A DNA stretch of 64,000 bases from Bacillus sp. sid0103 (GCF_019219025.1 NZ_JAHUWN010000030.1:12153-76152), one strand, 5' to 3'; counted from the stretch's first letter, positions 53,025-62,036 are shown. The notes: a model not told the origin generated them from the sequence alone. Numbers and translations are program-made.

Positions 53025-53339
53025 TTATGAAAAGAGTTTAAGACCTATTGCAGCACCCAAAACCATTCCTATAAAAATAAGTCTTCTCCAATCTTTAGAT
53101 TCTCCATATAATACCATACCTAAAATTACTCCACCAGAAGCACCAATTCCTGTCCAAATTGCATAAGCTGTACCCATAGGCAGTGTTTCCATTGCATATG
53201 ATAGAAACATAAAGCTTGCACCAAATCCAAGAACTAATAGAACAAGTGATTTCCAATTACGGTCCTTATGAAGTTTATTTATCATAACAACACCAAACAT
53301 TTCAAATAACCCTGCTAAAACTAAAGAAATCCACGCCAT
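53025..53339 (-). CDS. SMR family guanidine exporter subunit (YkkD/Gdx-like)
   Basis: A 104-aa four-helix small multidrug resistance protein. The membrane-buried Glu is in LAGLFEMFGVVMINK (near residue 13) and the conserved YAIWTGIGASGGV is present. It is the second of a pair whose start and stop overlap by one base, as in ykkC-ykkD, and the two products should form a heterodimer exporting guanidinium against protons. The guanidine-I riboswitch upstream supports this over general drug efflux. Confidence 0.85.
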   Translation of the reverse strand: MAWISLVLAGLFEMFGVVMINKLHKDRNWKSLVLLVLGFGASFMFLSYAMETLPMGTAYAIWTGIGASGGVILGMVLYGESKDWRRLIFIGMVLGAAIGLKLFS

Positions 53340-53680
53340 TAGGAATCAGCCCCTTCCAGAACGTTATCCTTTGTAACTAATTTCAAACCAATTACACCTG
53401 CTAGCAACAGTAAAATTAATAGTATTTTACTCATTTTGAATGGTTCTCCGAAGAAAAGTATTTCAGAAATAACAGTGCCTGCCGTGCCCAATCCCACAAA
53501 AACTGCATAAACCGTTCCTACGGGGAGTTTTCTTCCCGCCATAATCATTACATAGAAGCTGATGATGATGGATATAACTGTTCCAGTCCAAGTCCAAAAG
53601 TCATCCGCGTGTTTCAATCCAATAACCCAAAATACTTCAAAAAAAGCAGCAACAAATACTTTAATCCAATTTGTGTTCAT
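53339..53680 (-). CDS. SMR family guanidine exporter subunit (YkkC/Gdx-like)
   Basis: A 113-aa SMR protein with the essential Glu in [17 protein letters not shown] (near residue 14) and [13 protein letters not shown], where Phe replaces the Trp seen in EmrE. Four helices are visible. It is the first gene behind the guanidine-I riboswitch and terminator, so it should be expressed when guanidine accumulates. AGGTGTCG lies upstream of the ATG. Confidence 0.85.
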   Translation of the reverse strand: MNTNWIKVFVAAFFEVFWVIGLKHADDFWTWTGTVISIIISFYVMIMAGRKLPVGTVYAVFVGLGTAGTVISEILFFGEPFKMSKILLILLLLAGVIGLKLVTKDNVLEGADS

Positions 53681-53730
53681 CTAAACGACACCTCCAATTT
53701 TATTTTTGCCAAAAAACAGCCAAAAAACAA

Positions 53731-53774
53731 AAAAGCCTGGGAGTAACTGTTTAACAGTTATCTCCCAGGCTTTT
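53731..53774 (-). terminator. guanidine-riboswitch terminator
   Basis: On the minus strand AAAAGCCTGGGAG pairs with CTCCCAGGCTTTT, with an inner AACTGTT/AACAGTT stem, then T6G T6. Its 5' arm overlaps the last aptamer bases, as in ykkC leaders. Confidence 0.9.
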
Positions 53775-53848
53775 ATCCCTCCGTGACACAGCAAAGCTGT
53801 GAGTTTTCTCTCGGACCAGACCAACAATAAGTTACGGAACCCTAGAAA
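53757..53848 (-). ncRNA. guanidine-I riboswitch (ykkC RNA)
   Basis: Read on the minus strand from 53848, the RNA contains the conserved segments CTAGGGTTCCGTAAC, GGTCTGGTCCGAGAGAAAAC, a CACAGC...GCTGTG hairpin, then ACGGAGGGATAAAAGCC and GGGAGA. These are the hallmark blocks of the ykkC class 1 guanidine aptamer. Its 3' end is part of a terminator, so ligand binding would allow read-through into the two SMR genes. Confidence 0.95.
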
Positions 53849-54170
53849 ACATTTAAATTATACAGTTACTTATATTCTACATACATCTCATATAATATCA
53901 AGAGTTAAATTTTAGCAAAGTCTTTGGTGTTTGATAAGATTGTGAAGGAATGCACGGCGAGCCCTTTTCTTGTCGTACTTGCTGAGCAGGTTAGCTGAAT
54001 AAAAGTATCTTTGTAAAAAGGAATATTGATTTTAGTATAGAAAGAATAAATTAAGATAAATGCAAAGGGGCGAAGTTTCAGAACGGTCTGGGTACAGATC
54101 GGTTCACTGAGACTGTGGAAGGGGAAATTCACAACTATTTTTGAATTACGATAATAGGGGGTAAATATCA
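53849..54170 (+). other. intergenic region before the aldo/keto reductase
   Basis: Contains a dispersed-repeat copy at 53953-54008 (CCCTTTTCTTGTCGTACTTGC, GAGCAGGTTAGCTGAATA). No gene was seen. Confidence 0.4.
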
Positions 54171-55166
54171 ATGAAAAAGCGAGCACTAGGTCAAAACGGT
54201 CCTCTGGTTTCTGAGATTGGTCTAGGTTGTATGGGAATGTCCTGGCTATATGGTAATTCTGATCGAAGCGAAAGCATTGCAACAATCCACGCGGCACTTG
54301 AGGGAGGCATTACACTCTTTGATACAGGGGATTTCTATGGCGATGGACACAATGAATTACTTCTACGTGAAGCATTCCAAGGAATCCAACGGGAAAATGC
54401 GTTCATTTCAGTAAAATTCGATGGCAAGCTACACTCTCATGGTAAGAGTAATCAGGAGAGTAATAACCACCCTCATACAGTAAAGAATTTCCTTGAGGAT
54501 ACCCTACTGCGCCTAGGTGTTGAATACATCGATCTTTATCAACCGGGCACAGCCTGCATCGATCCAAACGTACCAATTGAAGAAACGGTAGGTGCAATTG
54601 CTGATATGGTAGAGAAGGGATATGTGCGTTACATTGGTCTTTCTGAAGTTGGAGTGGATATAATTCGTCGCGCACACACTGTACATCCTATTAGTTGGCT
54701 GCAAATGGAATACTCACTATTTAATCGGAGCATCGAATCAAATATCTTGCCAACTCTACGGAAATTAGGTATTTCGCTTTCGGCTTATGGTGTTCTCTCC
54801 AGAGGTTTATTGAGCGGTACATGGTCAAAAGAACGGGTTCTAGGTTTGGATGATAAACGCAGTAATGGTCCGCGGTTTGCCAACGAAAATATTGAAAAGA
54901 ATTTAGCACTTGTTGAGGCATTACGTGAAATTGCTGAAGAAAAACAAGCAACCATTGCGCAGATTGCCATCGCATGGGTTTTATCCAAAGGTGAGGATGT
55001 TATCCCATTGATAGGTGCAAGAAAGCAGTCACAACTTCATGTTTCACTCGGCTCAGTTGACCTGAACTTAAGTTCAGACGACCTTTTACGAATTGAAGAA
55101 GCCGTACCTTCAGAACTTGTCGCGGGCGAATATTACCCGGTACCACGGAAAAAATGGTTCTTTTAA
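54171..55166 (+). CDS. aldo/keto reductase
   Basis: A 331-aa TIM-barrel oxidoreductase with LGQNGPLVSEIGLGCMGMSW, catalytic Asp and Tyr in FDTGDFYGDGHNE and Lys in SVKFDG. The usual catalytic His after LYQ or LYY is absent: the segment reads DLYQPGTACIDP, as in the AKR subgroup with an LYQP motif. NADPH-binding residues are in the C-terminal PLIGARKQSQL. GGGG lies near the ATG. Substrate unknown; it may reduce reactive aldehydes or quinones. Confidence 0.85.
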   Translation: MKKRALGQNGPLVSEIGLGCMGMSWLYGNSDRSESIATIHAALEGGITLFDTGDFYGDGHNELLLREAFQGIQRENAFISVKFDGKLHSHGKSNQESNNHPHTVKNFLEDTLLRLGVEYIDLYQPGTACIDPNVPIEETVGAIADMVEKGYVRYIGLSEVGVDIIRRAHTVHPISWLQMEYSLFNRSIESNILPTLRKLGISLSAYGVLSRGLLSGTWSKERVLGLDDKRSNGPRFANENIEKNLALVEALREIAEEKQATIAQIAIAWVLSKGEDVIPLIGARKQSQLHVSLGSVDLNLSSDDLLRIEEAVPSELVAGEYYPVPRKKWFF

Positions 55167-55715
55167 CAAATTTTTATTGAAACAAAGGTTGTTAAAATGA
55201 AGATGGTGTAATAAAAATGGAAATGTAAAATGAAAAAAGATGAACGAAAGAAAAGATTTGAGAATTTATTAAAACTCCAAAAGCAAAAAGAATTAATGAT
55301 ATAGGTTGGGTTAACAAATTATAAGAGTTTAGCTAAAACTGGGAATGCTTCGGCATCCCTTTTTTGCTGTTTAACTAACGATGCAGTGAAAGAGGGGGTT
55401 CAAAGAGAGGCAATGGATTTTGATTGGGGTATGTGATGAATTCTATGAGATTGAATGGAGGAGTCACTTTTTTTGAGAATGAAAGAATACATAGCTGGTG
55501 CAGCACGTTCGTTTTACTGTCTTTCATTAATTTGGATGCATTATACCAGATTAATTTCGATAATCTAAGACTTTTGTTGTATTCAAATATCTTGTTTATA
55601 AAGTTATTATATTAATGGTTTGAAAAACAGGTGATTGTGTATTTTTCATATAACATCAATTCTATCAATTATCATAGCAAAAACAGCATAGTAAATAGAG
55701 AGAGGGTATTTTAGA
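55167..55715 (+). other. 549-bp intergenic region with repeat copy and terminator
   Basis: Holds GGGAATGC, loop TTCG, GCATCCC and T6 (55341-55364), followed by a dispersed-repeat tail TTAACTAACGATGCAGTG. The 63-codon frame at 55424 lacks a ribosome site and family features, so it is not called. Confidence 0.45.
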
Positions 55716-56834
55716 ATGTCTTTTGGTTCATTTGTCATGGCTTTTTCAATGGCGGGGTTAGACTATGAAATGTTAAAAAATTTAGGAATTTCCATAGGAA
55801 TTTTGGTTTTATTTATTCTTTTTAGAAACATATTTACCAAGTATGTGTTTCAGTTGATTTTAAAATTGTCGGGAAAAGCACCAACAGATTTTTTCACAAA
55901 AATTTGTTTAGGGTTTGAACGTCCTTTAGGATGGTTCTTTATCATTGTAGGTTTGTATTTAGCGATGGATTATTTCCCTTTTATCGAACAACATAATGCG
56001 TTATTTTTAAAATTTTTACGTTCCATGGTAATTGTATTAATTACATGGGGATTGTTTAATTTGTCATCTCCAACTGAGGGGATATTAATAAGTGTTAATC
56101 AAAAGATAAACAATAAGATTGATTTAATTCTATTACCGTTTATTTCAAGAACGATCCGCGTCATCATTATTGCCATCAGTATTAGTATTATTGGTCAGGA
56201 ATTTGATTACGATGTAAACGGATTGGTCGCTGGTCTAGGATTAGGGGGTCTAGCCTTTGCTTTAGCTGCAAAAGAAGCGGTAGGAAATCTAATTGGCGGA
56301 ATCGTCATTGTAACAGAAAAACCTTTTTCCATTGGAGATTGGATCTTAACACCTAGTGTAGAGGGGATTGTAGAAGATATTAATTTCAGAAGTACTAAAA
56401 TTCGTACGTTTAGTCAAGCTTTAGTTACCGTTCCTAATGCAACACTTGCAAACGAAGCGATTACCAATTGGAGCCGTATGGGGAAAAGACGAATCACTTT
56501 CCACTTAGGCCTAAACTATCGAACCACCAAAGAACAAATTCAAAGAGTCGTTAAACAGATTGAACAATTATTGATAACTCATGAAGAAATCCATCCTGAT
56601 ACGATCATGGTCGCATTCGATCATTATAATGAGAGTAGTCTCGATATTCTTATCTATTTCTTCACCAATTCTACTATTTGGGCAGAACACGTTAAAATCA
56701 AACATGAAATCAACATAGAAATCATGGGTATATTAGAGGATGAGGGAGTAGAAGTCGCTTTTCCAAGCAGAACAATTTACGTAACTCCACAATCAAGTGA
56801 AGAATTATTTCAAGCAGTGGGTTCTTTTGATTAA
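55716..56834 (+). CDS. mechanosensitive ion channel, MscS family
   Basis: A 372-aa protein with about five membrane helices. The pore helix is Gly/Ala-patterned (GLGLGGLAFALAAKEAVGNL, near residue 170), and the MscS beta domain follows (PFSIGDWI, VEGIVEDINFRSTKIRTF, VTVPNATLANEAITNWS). It opens under membrane tension to release solutes during osmotic downshock. GAGAGGG precedes the ATG. It stands alone with its own terminator at 56922-56974. Confidence 0.9.
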   Translation: MSFGSFVMAFSMAGLDYEMLKNLGISIGILVLFILFRNIFTKYVFQLILKLSGKAPTDFFTKICLGFERPLGWFFIIVGLYLAMDYFPFIEQHNALFLKFLRSMVIVLITWGLFNLSSPTEGILISVNQKINNKIDLILLPFISRTIRVIIIAISISIIGQEFDYDVNGLVAGLGLGGLAFALAAKEAVGNLIGGIVIVTEKPFSIGDWILTPSVEGIVEDINFRSTKIRTFSQALVTVPNATLANEAITNWSRMGKRRITFHLGLNYRTTKEQIQRVVKQIEQLLITHEEIHPDTIMVAFDHYNESSLDILIYFFTNSTIWAEHVKIKHEINIEIMGILEDEGVEVAFPSRTIYVTPQSSEELFQAVGSFD

Positions 56835-56921
56835 ACTAAGTTTAGTTGTTCCAAAGTATAAACAAATTAGAATTTAGTTAGGTAAAAATTAAATTTTTGG
56901 TTTTTGTGCAAATCATAAATT

Positions 56922-56974
56922 AAACCTCTAAGGTCCAATGACATGTTTCTGTATGTTGGGTTAGAGGTTTTTTT
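56922..56974 (+). terminator. intrinsic terminator
   Basis: AAACCTCTAA (56922-56931) pairs with TTAGAGGTTT (56961-56970), then TTTT, with a 29-nt loop. Confidence 0.75.
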
Positions 56975-57084
56975 ATCGGGTGCGGCGAACCAAGACGGAT
57001 TAACGTTTTTGTCGATCTATTTGTATTAACGGTTCATGTTAGTTTAACAATCTGAAGGAATAACATTTTACAACACCTATTATG

Positions 57085-57118
57085 AAACCCCTTCAGCTAC
57101 AATTGAAGGGGTTTTCCA
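57085..57118. terminator. bidirectional terminator
   Basis: AAACCCCTTCA (57085-57095) pairs with TGAAGGGGTTT (57104-57114); it closes the EamA gene on the minus strand. Confidence 0.85.
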
Positions 57119-57121
57119 TTA

Positions 57122-57997
57122 TTATTTTTTCTCGATGATCACGAATAAAACACCTATAAAAATTAGGATAGATCCTATCCAAAACGTTCCACCAATGTTC
57201 TCTCCTAAAATAAGCCATCCAAGTAATGTTCCAACTACGGGCTGAAAGAAGAAAAATATTCCCCCACTTGAGGCGTTAAGCATTTGTAATCCACGATTCC
57301 AAAGTAGAAATCCACATGCGGTTGAAACAATACCCAAATACAAGAGTCCTCCCCAAATGGTTGAGTGAGTCAGTTGAGAGATATTCATTTCTTGTAACCG
57401 TGGCAAAACAAAAGGAGTCAACACGATTAGGGCTACCAAGATAGAATAGGTGGTTACCACAATTTGTGAATAATCACTTGGCAAACGCTTAACAAGTACA
57501 GACATAAGTGCCCAGGTTAAAGCAGCAATAAAAAGTGCAATACCTCCAAGTGTACTGGACAAATTCACATCACCAATTCCAACAATAAGGAGTACTCCTA
57601 TTGTTGCTAAACAAACGGAGATCCCCTTTTTTAACGTAAACCGTTCATTGAGGATTAAGCGAGCAAAAATAACCATAAATGCTGGTGTTGAAGAAGTTAT
57701 AATGGCTCCCGTTTGTGCTGTGGATAGCATAGTACCAGTTTCCTGAGCAACTATTGATATGGCATTACCGATGATCCCAATGGCTATGATTAGTAAAAAA
57801 TAACGTTTTTCGATACGCCAATTTTGTCTTGTTATGAAGCCGATAATGAGAAGTGCACAAATAGCCACTAAATATCGCAACCACACAAGTTCCAGTGGAG
57901 GTATGACCGATACTACAACTTTAACAACTACGTACATACCGCCCCAAATACTGGATGCTAAAATTAAATATAAAGAACCTAATAAGGTGTTTTTCAT
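57122..57997 (-). CDS. EamA/DMT family exporter
   Basis: A 291-aa protein with ten membrane helices in two EamA repeats (YLILASSIWGGMYVVVKVVV at the start; TLGGIALFIAALTWALMSVL as second repeat start; PVVGTLLGWLILGENIGGTF near the end). The family exports amino acids, metabolites or drugs. GGAGGGG lies before the ATG. A short leader ORF (58070-58126) with its own ribosome site precedes it on the same strand. Confidence 0.85.
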   Translation of the reverse strand: MKNTLLGSLYLILASSIWGGMYVVVKVVVSVIPPLELVWLRYLVAICALLIIGFITRQNWRIEKRYFLLIIAIGIIGNAISIVAQETGTMLSTAQTGAIITSSTPAFMVIFARLILNERFTLKKGISVCLATIGVLLIVGIGDVNLSSTLGGIALFIAALTWALMSVLVKRLPSDYSQIVVTTYSILVALIVLTPFVLPRLQEMNISQLTHSTIWGGLLYLGIVSTACGFLLWNRGLQMLNASSGGIFFFFQPVVGTLLGWLILGENIGGTFWIGSILIFIGVLFVIIEKK

Positions 57998-58551
57998 TTT
58001 TTGTCCCCTCCGTCTTTTGTTTAGAGTCGAGATTGCCCTTAACGGAGAGATATAGTCAACTACACTCCATTAAGAGCAGGAGGGTACTACTGGTACATCG
58101 TTTTCAAATAATGGAGTCCAATACATTATGTTCACCCCTAGTCCATTTCTTTTTTTAACTACATTATATGTATTTTATTATAACAAAGAATATATAGCCT
58201 GTGTTATCAGGCTTCCAAGAATTACTAGACTAAGAGTAGATTGTGAAAAAGTGTACTGAAAGTATAGGTGGCAAGAGTTGTAGATCAGAGCTGCCAAAAG
58301 GGCGGCTTTTTGTTTTTGAGCTAACGGTCGTTGAGGAAGGAATATTCGGTTTTGTGTTGACATATATTTTTAAACTTAATTAATTCAAAAAGCATATAAA
58401 GAAGCTGAAGAAACTGTTTCAAGATTAGCAGCTAAATTAATATTATCCTAAAGGAATGGAAAAGGCATGAAATTATTGTTTTTTGCGATGACTCCAGGTG
58501 ATTATTAATTCCATTATTTATTGAATAAACTTTGTTAAGGAGGTAATTAAA
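57998..58551. other. intergenic region with leader ORF, repeat copy and gene relic
   Basis: Holds an 18-codon minus-strand ORF (58070-58126) behind AGGGGTG, starting MYWTPLFENDVP; a dispersed-repeat copy at 58288-58352; and a plus-strand relic at 58383-58451 reading IQKAYKEAEETVSRLAAKLI with a stop, like the C-terminus of a flavodoxin-type oxidoreductase. Confidence 0.4.
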
Positions 58552-58995
58552 TTGGAACAACGAATTGATTATTACAATGTAGCACCAGAAGCACTTAAAA
58601 TAATGATGGAAATGGAGAAGTATACGAAAACTACAGGTATAGACCGTAAACTTCGTGAACTTATAAAAATTCGGGCTTCTCAAATAAATGGTTGTGCATA
58701 TTGTATTAACATGCATACAGCTGATGCTGGGAAAATGGGAGAAACGGAACAACGTTTATATTGTATTAGTGTTTGGAGAGAGTGCACATTTTACACAGAT
58801 GCAGAAAAAGTAGCACTTGAGTTGACAGAGTATGTGACTTTAATCCCGACAAAAGGTGTGCCAGATGAGCTTTATCAACGAGTACTTGAACATTATGACG
58901 AGAGACAATATGTTGACCTTGTTCTAATAATCAATCAAATCAACAGTTGGAATAGAATTTCTATTGCAATGGGGAATACAGCAACTGAAAAATAA
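58552..58995 (+). CDS. carboxymuconolactone decarboxylase / AhpD-like protein
   Basis: A 147-aa helical protein with the AhpD core E-x(9)-C-x2-C-x3-H: ELIKIRASQINGCAYCINMH (residues 37-56). The CxxC pair with nearby His and Glu supports peroxidase or thiol oxidoreductase chemistry. The start is TTG, fixed by an AAGGAGGT site 7 nt upstream at 58537-58544. Such proteins handle peroxides or electrophiles in the cytoplasm. It stands alone. Confidence 0.85.
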   Translation: MEQRIDYYNVAPEALKIMMEMEKYTKTTGIDRKLRELIKIRASQINGCAYCINMHTADAGKMGETEQRLYCISVWRECTFYTDAEKVALELTEYVTLIPTKGVPDELYQRVLEHYDERQYVDLVLIINQINSWNRISIAMGNTATEK

Positions 58996-59314
58996 TTATT
59001 CTCAACGAACATCTTATGGGTATCTTCTTATTGAGCTAACGAAGCAGGTTACTTGAAGAAGCAAACATCTCCAGTCTAATTGTATAATCATAAAAAATTG
59101 GTCCTTCTTTTTTCCTCTTAAACAACCGGGTTGCAAGAGTTAACAAAGGGAGTTGTTGCGACATCTCCTTTTCTTATTGAATTAACGAGGCATACTAGTA
59201 AAAGGTGACCGTTTATTTTTGCTGATTTTATGTCGCATTGTTTGCCCAATTAAAGAAGTGTATAATCCACTTCTCAAAAAAAGTAACTCTCCTATTAGAA
59301 GAGTTACTTTTTGA
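58996..59314 (+). other. intergenic region with two dispersed-repeat copies
   Basis: Copies at 59023-59066 (CTTATTGAGCTAACGAAGCA) and 59148-59203 (hairpin plus CTTATTGAATTAACGAGGCA). The terminator of the minus-strand gene lies at 59281-59309. No gene was seen. Confidence 0.5.
59281..59309 (-). terminator. intrinsic terminator
   Basis: AAGTAACTCT (59281-59290) pairs with AGAGTTACTT (59300-59309); on the minus strand it runs into T7. Confidence 0.85.
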
Positions 59315-59806
59315 TTATTCTACGAAATACATTTTTCCATTTACTTCGATAGATACAGAAGATTGATGTAGAGTTTCTTTTATTTTTTTTGCATAATTCA
59401 CAACATCATCGATAGTAGAATTGTTTAATTTTTGTGCAAAGCTATAAACGATAGTAACATCCTCTTTAATGAGATTGTCCTCCTCATCCACCCAAGCACC
59501 TTTTCCATCTTCAGCCGTAGCTCCACCAAACATCTTTGAAAATGTAGTCATAGCATTATCTACCCATTTATCGTGCTCATCTTTGGAAATTGGCTCACTT
59601 CCATTTGTAGACGGTATGTAAATTTTCACTACATTATCTAAATGGAATTCCCCTTGTAAAGCATTAGAGGTATTTTGGGCTTCAATTACTTTTGGTTTTG
59701 GAACCAAAGGGTTCCCCAAAGGTGATAAATAAACAAACGACATCATAAATAAAAAAGCAATTAACGTTAAAACCTTTTTGTTTTTTACTATTTTCAACTC
59801 GTCCAC
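59315..59806 (-). CDS. membrane-anchored protein, possibly DUF3574-like
   Basis: A 163-aa protein with an N-terminal helix (VLTLIAFLFMMSFVYLSPL) and an extracellular alpha/beta domain: VVKIYIPSTNGSEPISKDEH, TTFSKMFGGATAEDGKGAWV and IKEDVTIVYSFAQKLNNS. The order resembles DUF3574 domains, but I am not certain. Cell-surface location is likely. A GGGGTGGACGAG context precedes the start. No operon partner. Confidence 0.5.
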   Translation of the reverse strand: MDELKIVKNKKVLTLIAFLFMMSFVYLSPLGNPLVPKPKVIEAQNTSNALQGEFHLDNVVKIYIPSTNGSEPISKDEHDKWVDNAMTTFSKMFGGATAEDGKGAWVDEEDNLIKEDVTIVYSFAQKLNNSTIDDVVNYAKKIKETLHQSSVSIEVNGKMYFVE

Positions 59807-60183
59807 CCCTTTTTATTCTTATTACCAAATTATACCTCTAGTTTTAAGAATCTTTATAGGGGTTTTTTTGTCATTTCGTGACTTTGTTTGTCATCTTTTA
59901 TAATTAATTCTAATTTCCTAAATAAAAATGATTATCTCTTTTTTACCTAAGATAGTCAAAGTTACAAACAAAGAATGCTAAGATTTCTGTTTTAATTTAT
60001 TAAGAAAATGTAGTATAATTAAAAAAGTCAAAAAACGTATAAATAAGTGAAATCCTTCTATAATTCAAATTAGTTGGGTGTCGAAAAACTGTATAAGAGT
60101 AGATAAAATCCAAAATCCAACTCTTTTAAGGAAAGAGTTGGATTTTTTTGTATTATTTATATCAAAAAGAGGAGAAATCATAT
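59807..60183 (+). other. leader region of the DMT transporter
   Basis: A TATAAT-like box (TAGTATAAT near 60010-60018) would start a transcript near 60026, leaving a leader of about 155 nt that contains the terminator at 60114-60149. No plus-strand gene lies upstream. The rest is AT-rich. Confidence 0.45.
60114..60149 (+). terminator. leader terminator before the DMT gene, candidate attenuator
   Basis: AATCCAACTCTTT (60114-60126) pairs perfectly with AAAGAGTTGGATT (60132-60144), then a T-run. It ends only 34 nt before the start codon. AGTTGG at 60072-60077 could pair with CCAACT (60117-60122) as an alternative. Confidence 0.8.
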
Positions 60184-61083
60184 ATGAAAATGACAAAATC
60201 AATGGCAAATATACTGCTTTTGATAACTTCAGTATTTTGGGGTTCAGGGTTTGTAGTAACCAAAATAGCATTAGACGCAAACGTGTCAGCTGGTCTTATA
60301 AATTTTGTTCGAGGTTTTCTCTTTGTTGTTTGCGTACTACTGTTTTTTTATAAAAAAATATTTAAAATGACCTTCAAGGACTTTAGAGTAGGGCTAATTG
60401 CCGGAATGCTTAATTTTGGAGGATTTATTACACAAACAATTGGTGTAATGTATACCACTCCATCGAATAATGCTTTTATTTCCTCAGCGTATGTGGTAAT
60501 TGTGCCCTTTATAGCTTGGATCATTTATGGGAAAAAGTTTCAAGTAAAAGGTTTGGTTTCCATAGCTGTTTGTTTAATCGGAATGGTTATTATCACAGGA
60601 ATATCGAACAAAGAGATAAACATGAATATTGGAGACGTATACACGCTTATCTGTGCATTTTTTTACGCAGGTTCTATTGTTTACCTCGGGTATAGTACAA
60701 GCACAACCGATTTTAGTGTTGTAGCATTTATGCTTGCTACTGTACAAGCAATAGGGGGATTCGTTTTTTTCCTCTTAGTAGAGAAAGGGCAGCTATCGGC
60801 CGTTAGTTGGTCTGTTGCCATTTTTCCATTGTTATACATGGGAATAATATGTTCGTTTGTGGGTCAAACGGTACAGGTTGTAGCTCAAAAACATACATCT
60901 GCCACATCAGCTGGACTCATAATGATGCTTGAATCCGTTTTTGGAAGCATTTTTTCTATAGCTTTTGGATTTGAACCATTTACCGTAAAGTTAATAGTTG
61001 GTGGAATGATCATTATGCTTTCGATTATTCTTATGGAAGTAGAATTTAAGCAGTTTCTAGTCAAGAAAAACCAAGCCGCTTAG
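60184..61083 (+). CDS. DMT family (EamA) transporter
   Basis: A 299-aa ten-helix transporter with two EamA repeats (LLLITSVFWGSGFVVTKIAL; IGDVYTLICAFFYAGSIVYL) and late AQKHTSATSAGLIMMLESVF, a typical DMT helix motif. It exports or imports an unknown metabolite. The ATG at 60184 follows GAGGAG with good spacing; upstream in-frame ATG 60148 lies in the terminator T-run. The terminator in its leader suggests transcriptional attenuation. Confidence 0.85.
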   Translation: MKMTKSMANILLLITSVFWGSGFVVTKIALDANVSAGLINFVRGFLFVVCVLLFFYKKIFKMTFKDFRVGLIAGMLNFGGFITQTIGVMYTTPSNNAFISSAYVVIVPFIAWIIYGKKFQVKGLVSIAVCLIGMVIITGISNKEINMNIGDVYTLICAFFYAGSIVYLGYSTSTTDFSVVAFMLATVQAIGGFVFFLLVEKGQLSAVSWSVAIFPLLYMGIICSFVGQTVQVVAQKHTSATSAGLIMMLESVFGSIFSIAFGFEPFTVKLIVGGMIIMLSIILMEVEFKQFLVKKNQAA

Positions 61084-61465
61084 TATGAGGGAGAAACGAT
61101 TAAATTCACAATGCCAGTGGAACTTTTTGAAAGAATTTCCAAAGAAATGATTTAGCTTTAACACAATGTGTTATTGCATTATCGGGTGCCTTGAAATTAA
61201 GAAAGGGGGTTGCTGCGGCAATCCCTTTCTTATTCGTCTATCGAAGCAGGATCGTTGAAGAAGGAATCCACCTTTTACCATAAAATATGTTATATGTAAA
61301 TAGCAGGTAGAGGGATGATGGAGAACTTGAAAAGAAGATTTTCAATTGAAAAGGCAGAATCAACCCTATTACTTAATGAAGAAAATTAAAGGATTAAATA
61401 GTCAAAAATAATCAGAAAGTGCGTCTATAAAAAAATGCTTAGCATATGCCAAGCATTTTTTCATA
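61084..61465 (+). other. 382-bp intergenic region
   Basis: Contains the best dispersed-repeat copy (61202-61268: GGGGGTTGCTGCGGCAATCCC hairpin region, CTTATTCGTCTATCGAAGCA, GGATCGTTGAAGAAGG) and a terminator at 61430-61461. A short frame at 61110 (MPVELFERISKEMI) is probably a relic. Confidence 0.5.
61430..61461 (-). terminator. intrinsic terminator
   Basis: AAAAAATGCTT pairs with AAGCATTTTTT around a 10-nt loop, at the 3' end of the lipoprotein gene. Confidence 0.85.
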
Positions 61466-61963
61466 TTATTTAGATTTGGGGAATACTCTACGAATGGTTT
61501 CAGTAAATTCATTAAAAAAACCTGAGACTGGTCTACCGTTACGAATATCAGACGCATATGTGTTCATTCGATCATAAAAATCAGGGTTTTCTGATACATA
61601 AACGTTATTAATGTCACGATCAGTAGATTTAACTCTTTGTGAAATCTTATGCTCAATATTATAAGTACCCTTACTCCGGGATGTAGGTGAAAGCTTTACA
61701 GCTACATACGCATTATTTTCTGTCACAATTACATTCGCAGTGTCCACCTCTGGCAAGTCTGCTACTTTTTTAGCTGCATCATCGGCAACGTTCATCTTAG
61801 AACGATTATCATAAGTATTATTGATCCTGTCGTTGGTGATGTTGTTCTTTGTCACATTTTGATCACGATATACAACATCATTTTTATTTACATTATTTCT
61901 GGCACATCCAGTTAAGTCAAGACTAAAAATAAGGATTGCCATTAAGATTAAACTCTTTTTCAT
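61466..61963 (-). CDS. YhcN/YlaJ family sporulation lipoprotein
   Basis: A 165-aa lipoprotein with lipobox DLTGC (Cys near residue 19), an Asn/Arg-rich segment (VTKNNITNDRINNTYDNRSK) and the YhcN/YlaJ domain (AAKKVADLPEVDTANVIVTE, NAYVAVKL, DRDINNVYVSENPDFYDRM). Members are located in the spore inner membrane or outer layers and some are germination-linked. GGGAGG precedes the ATG. It is a single gene with its own terminator. Confidence 0.9.
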   Translation of the reverse strand: MKKSLILMAILIFSLDLTGCARNNVNKNDVVYRDQNVTKNNITNDRINNTYDNRSKMNVADDAAKKVADLPEVDTANVIVTENNAYVAVKLSPTSRSKGTYNIEHKISQRVKSTDRDINNVYVSENPDFYDRMNTYASDIRNGRPVSGFFNEFTETIRRVFPKSK

Positions 61964-62036
61964 AATCTATTCCCTCCGTTAGTTATATTAGACAACAATA
62001 GGTTTCCATTTGTTTAAAACAAGGGTCTGTAGTTGT

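Noticed and set aside
55424..55615. 63-codon plus-strand ORF
   Set aside because: No convincing ribosome site at its start and no recognisable protein pattern, so not called.
57998..58160. T-box or known riboswitch upstream of the EamA exporter
   Set aside because: No T-box consensus (AGGGTGGNACCGCG), no terminator between it and the gene, and no match to classes I know; only a short leader ORF is seen.
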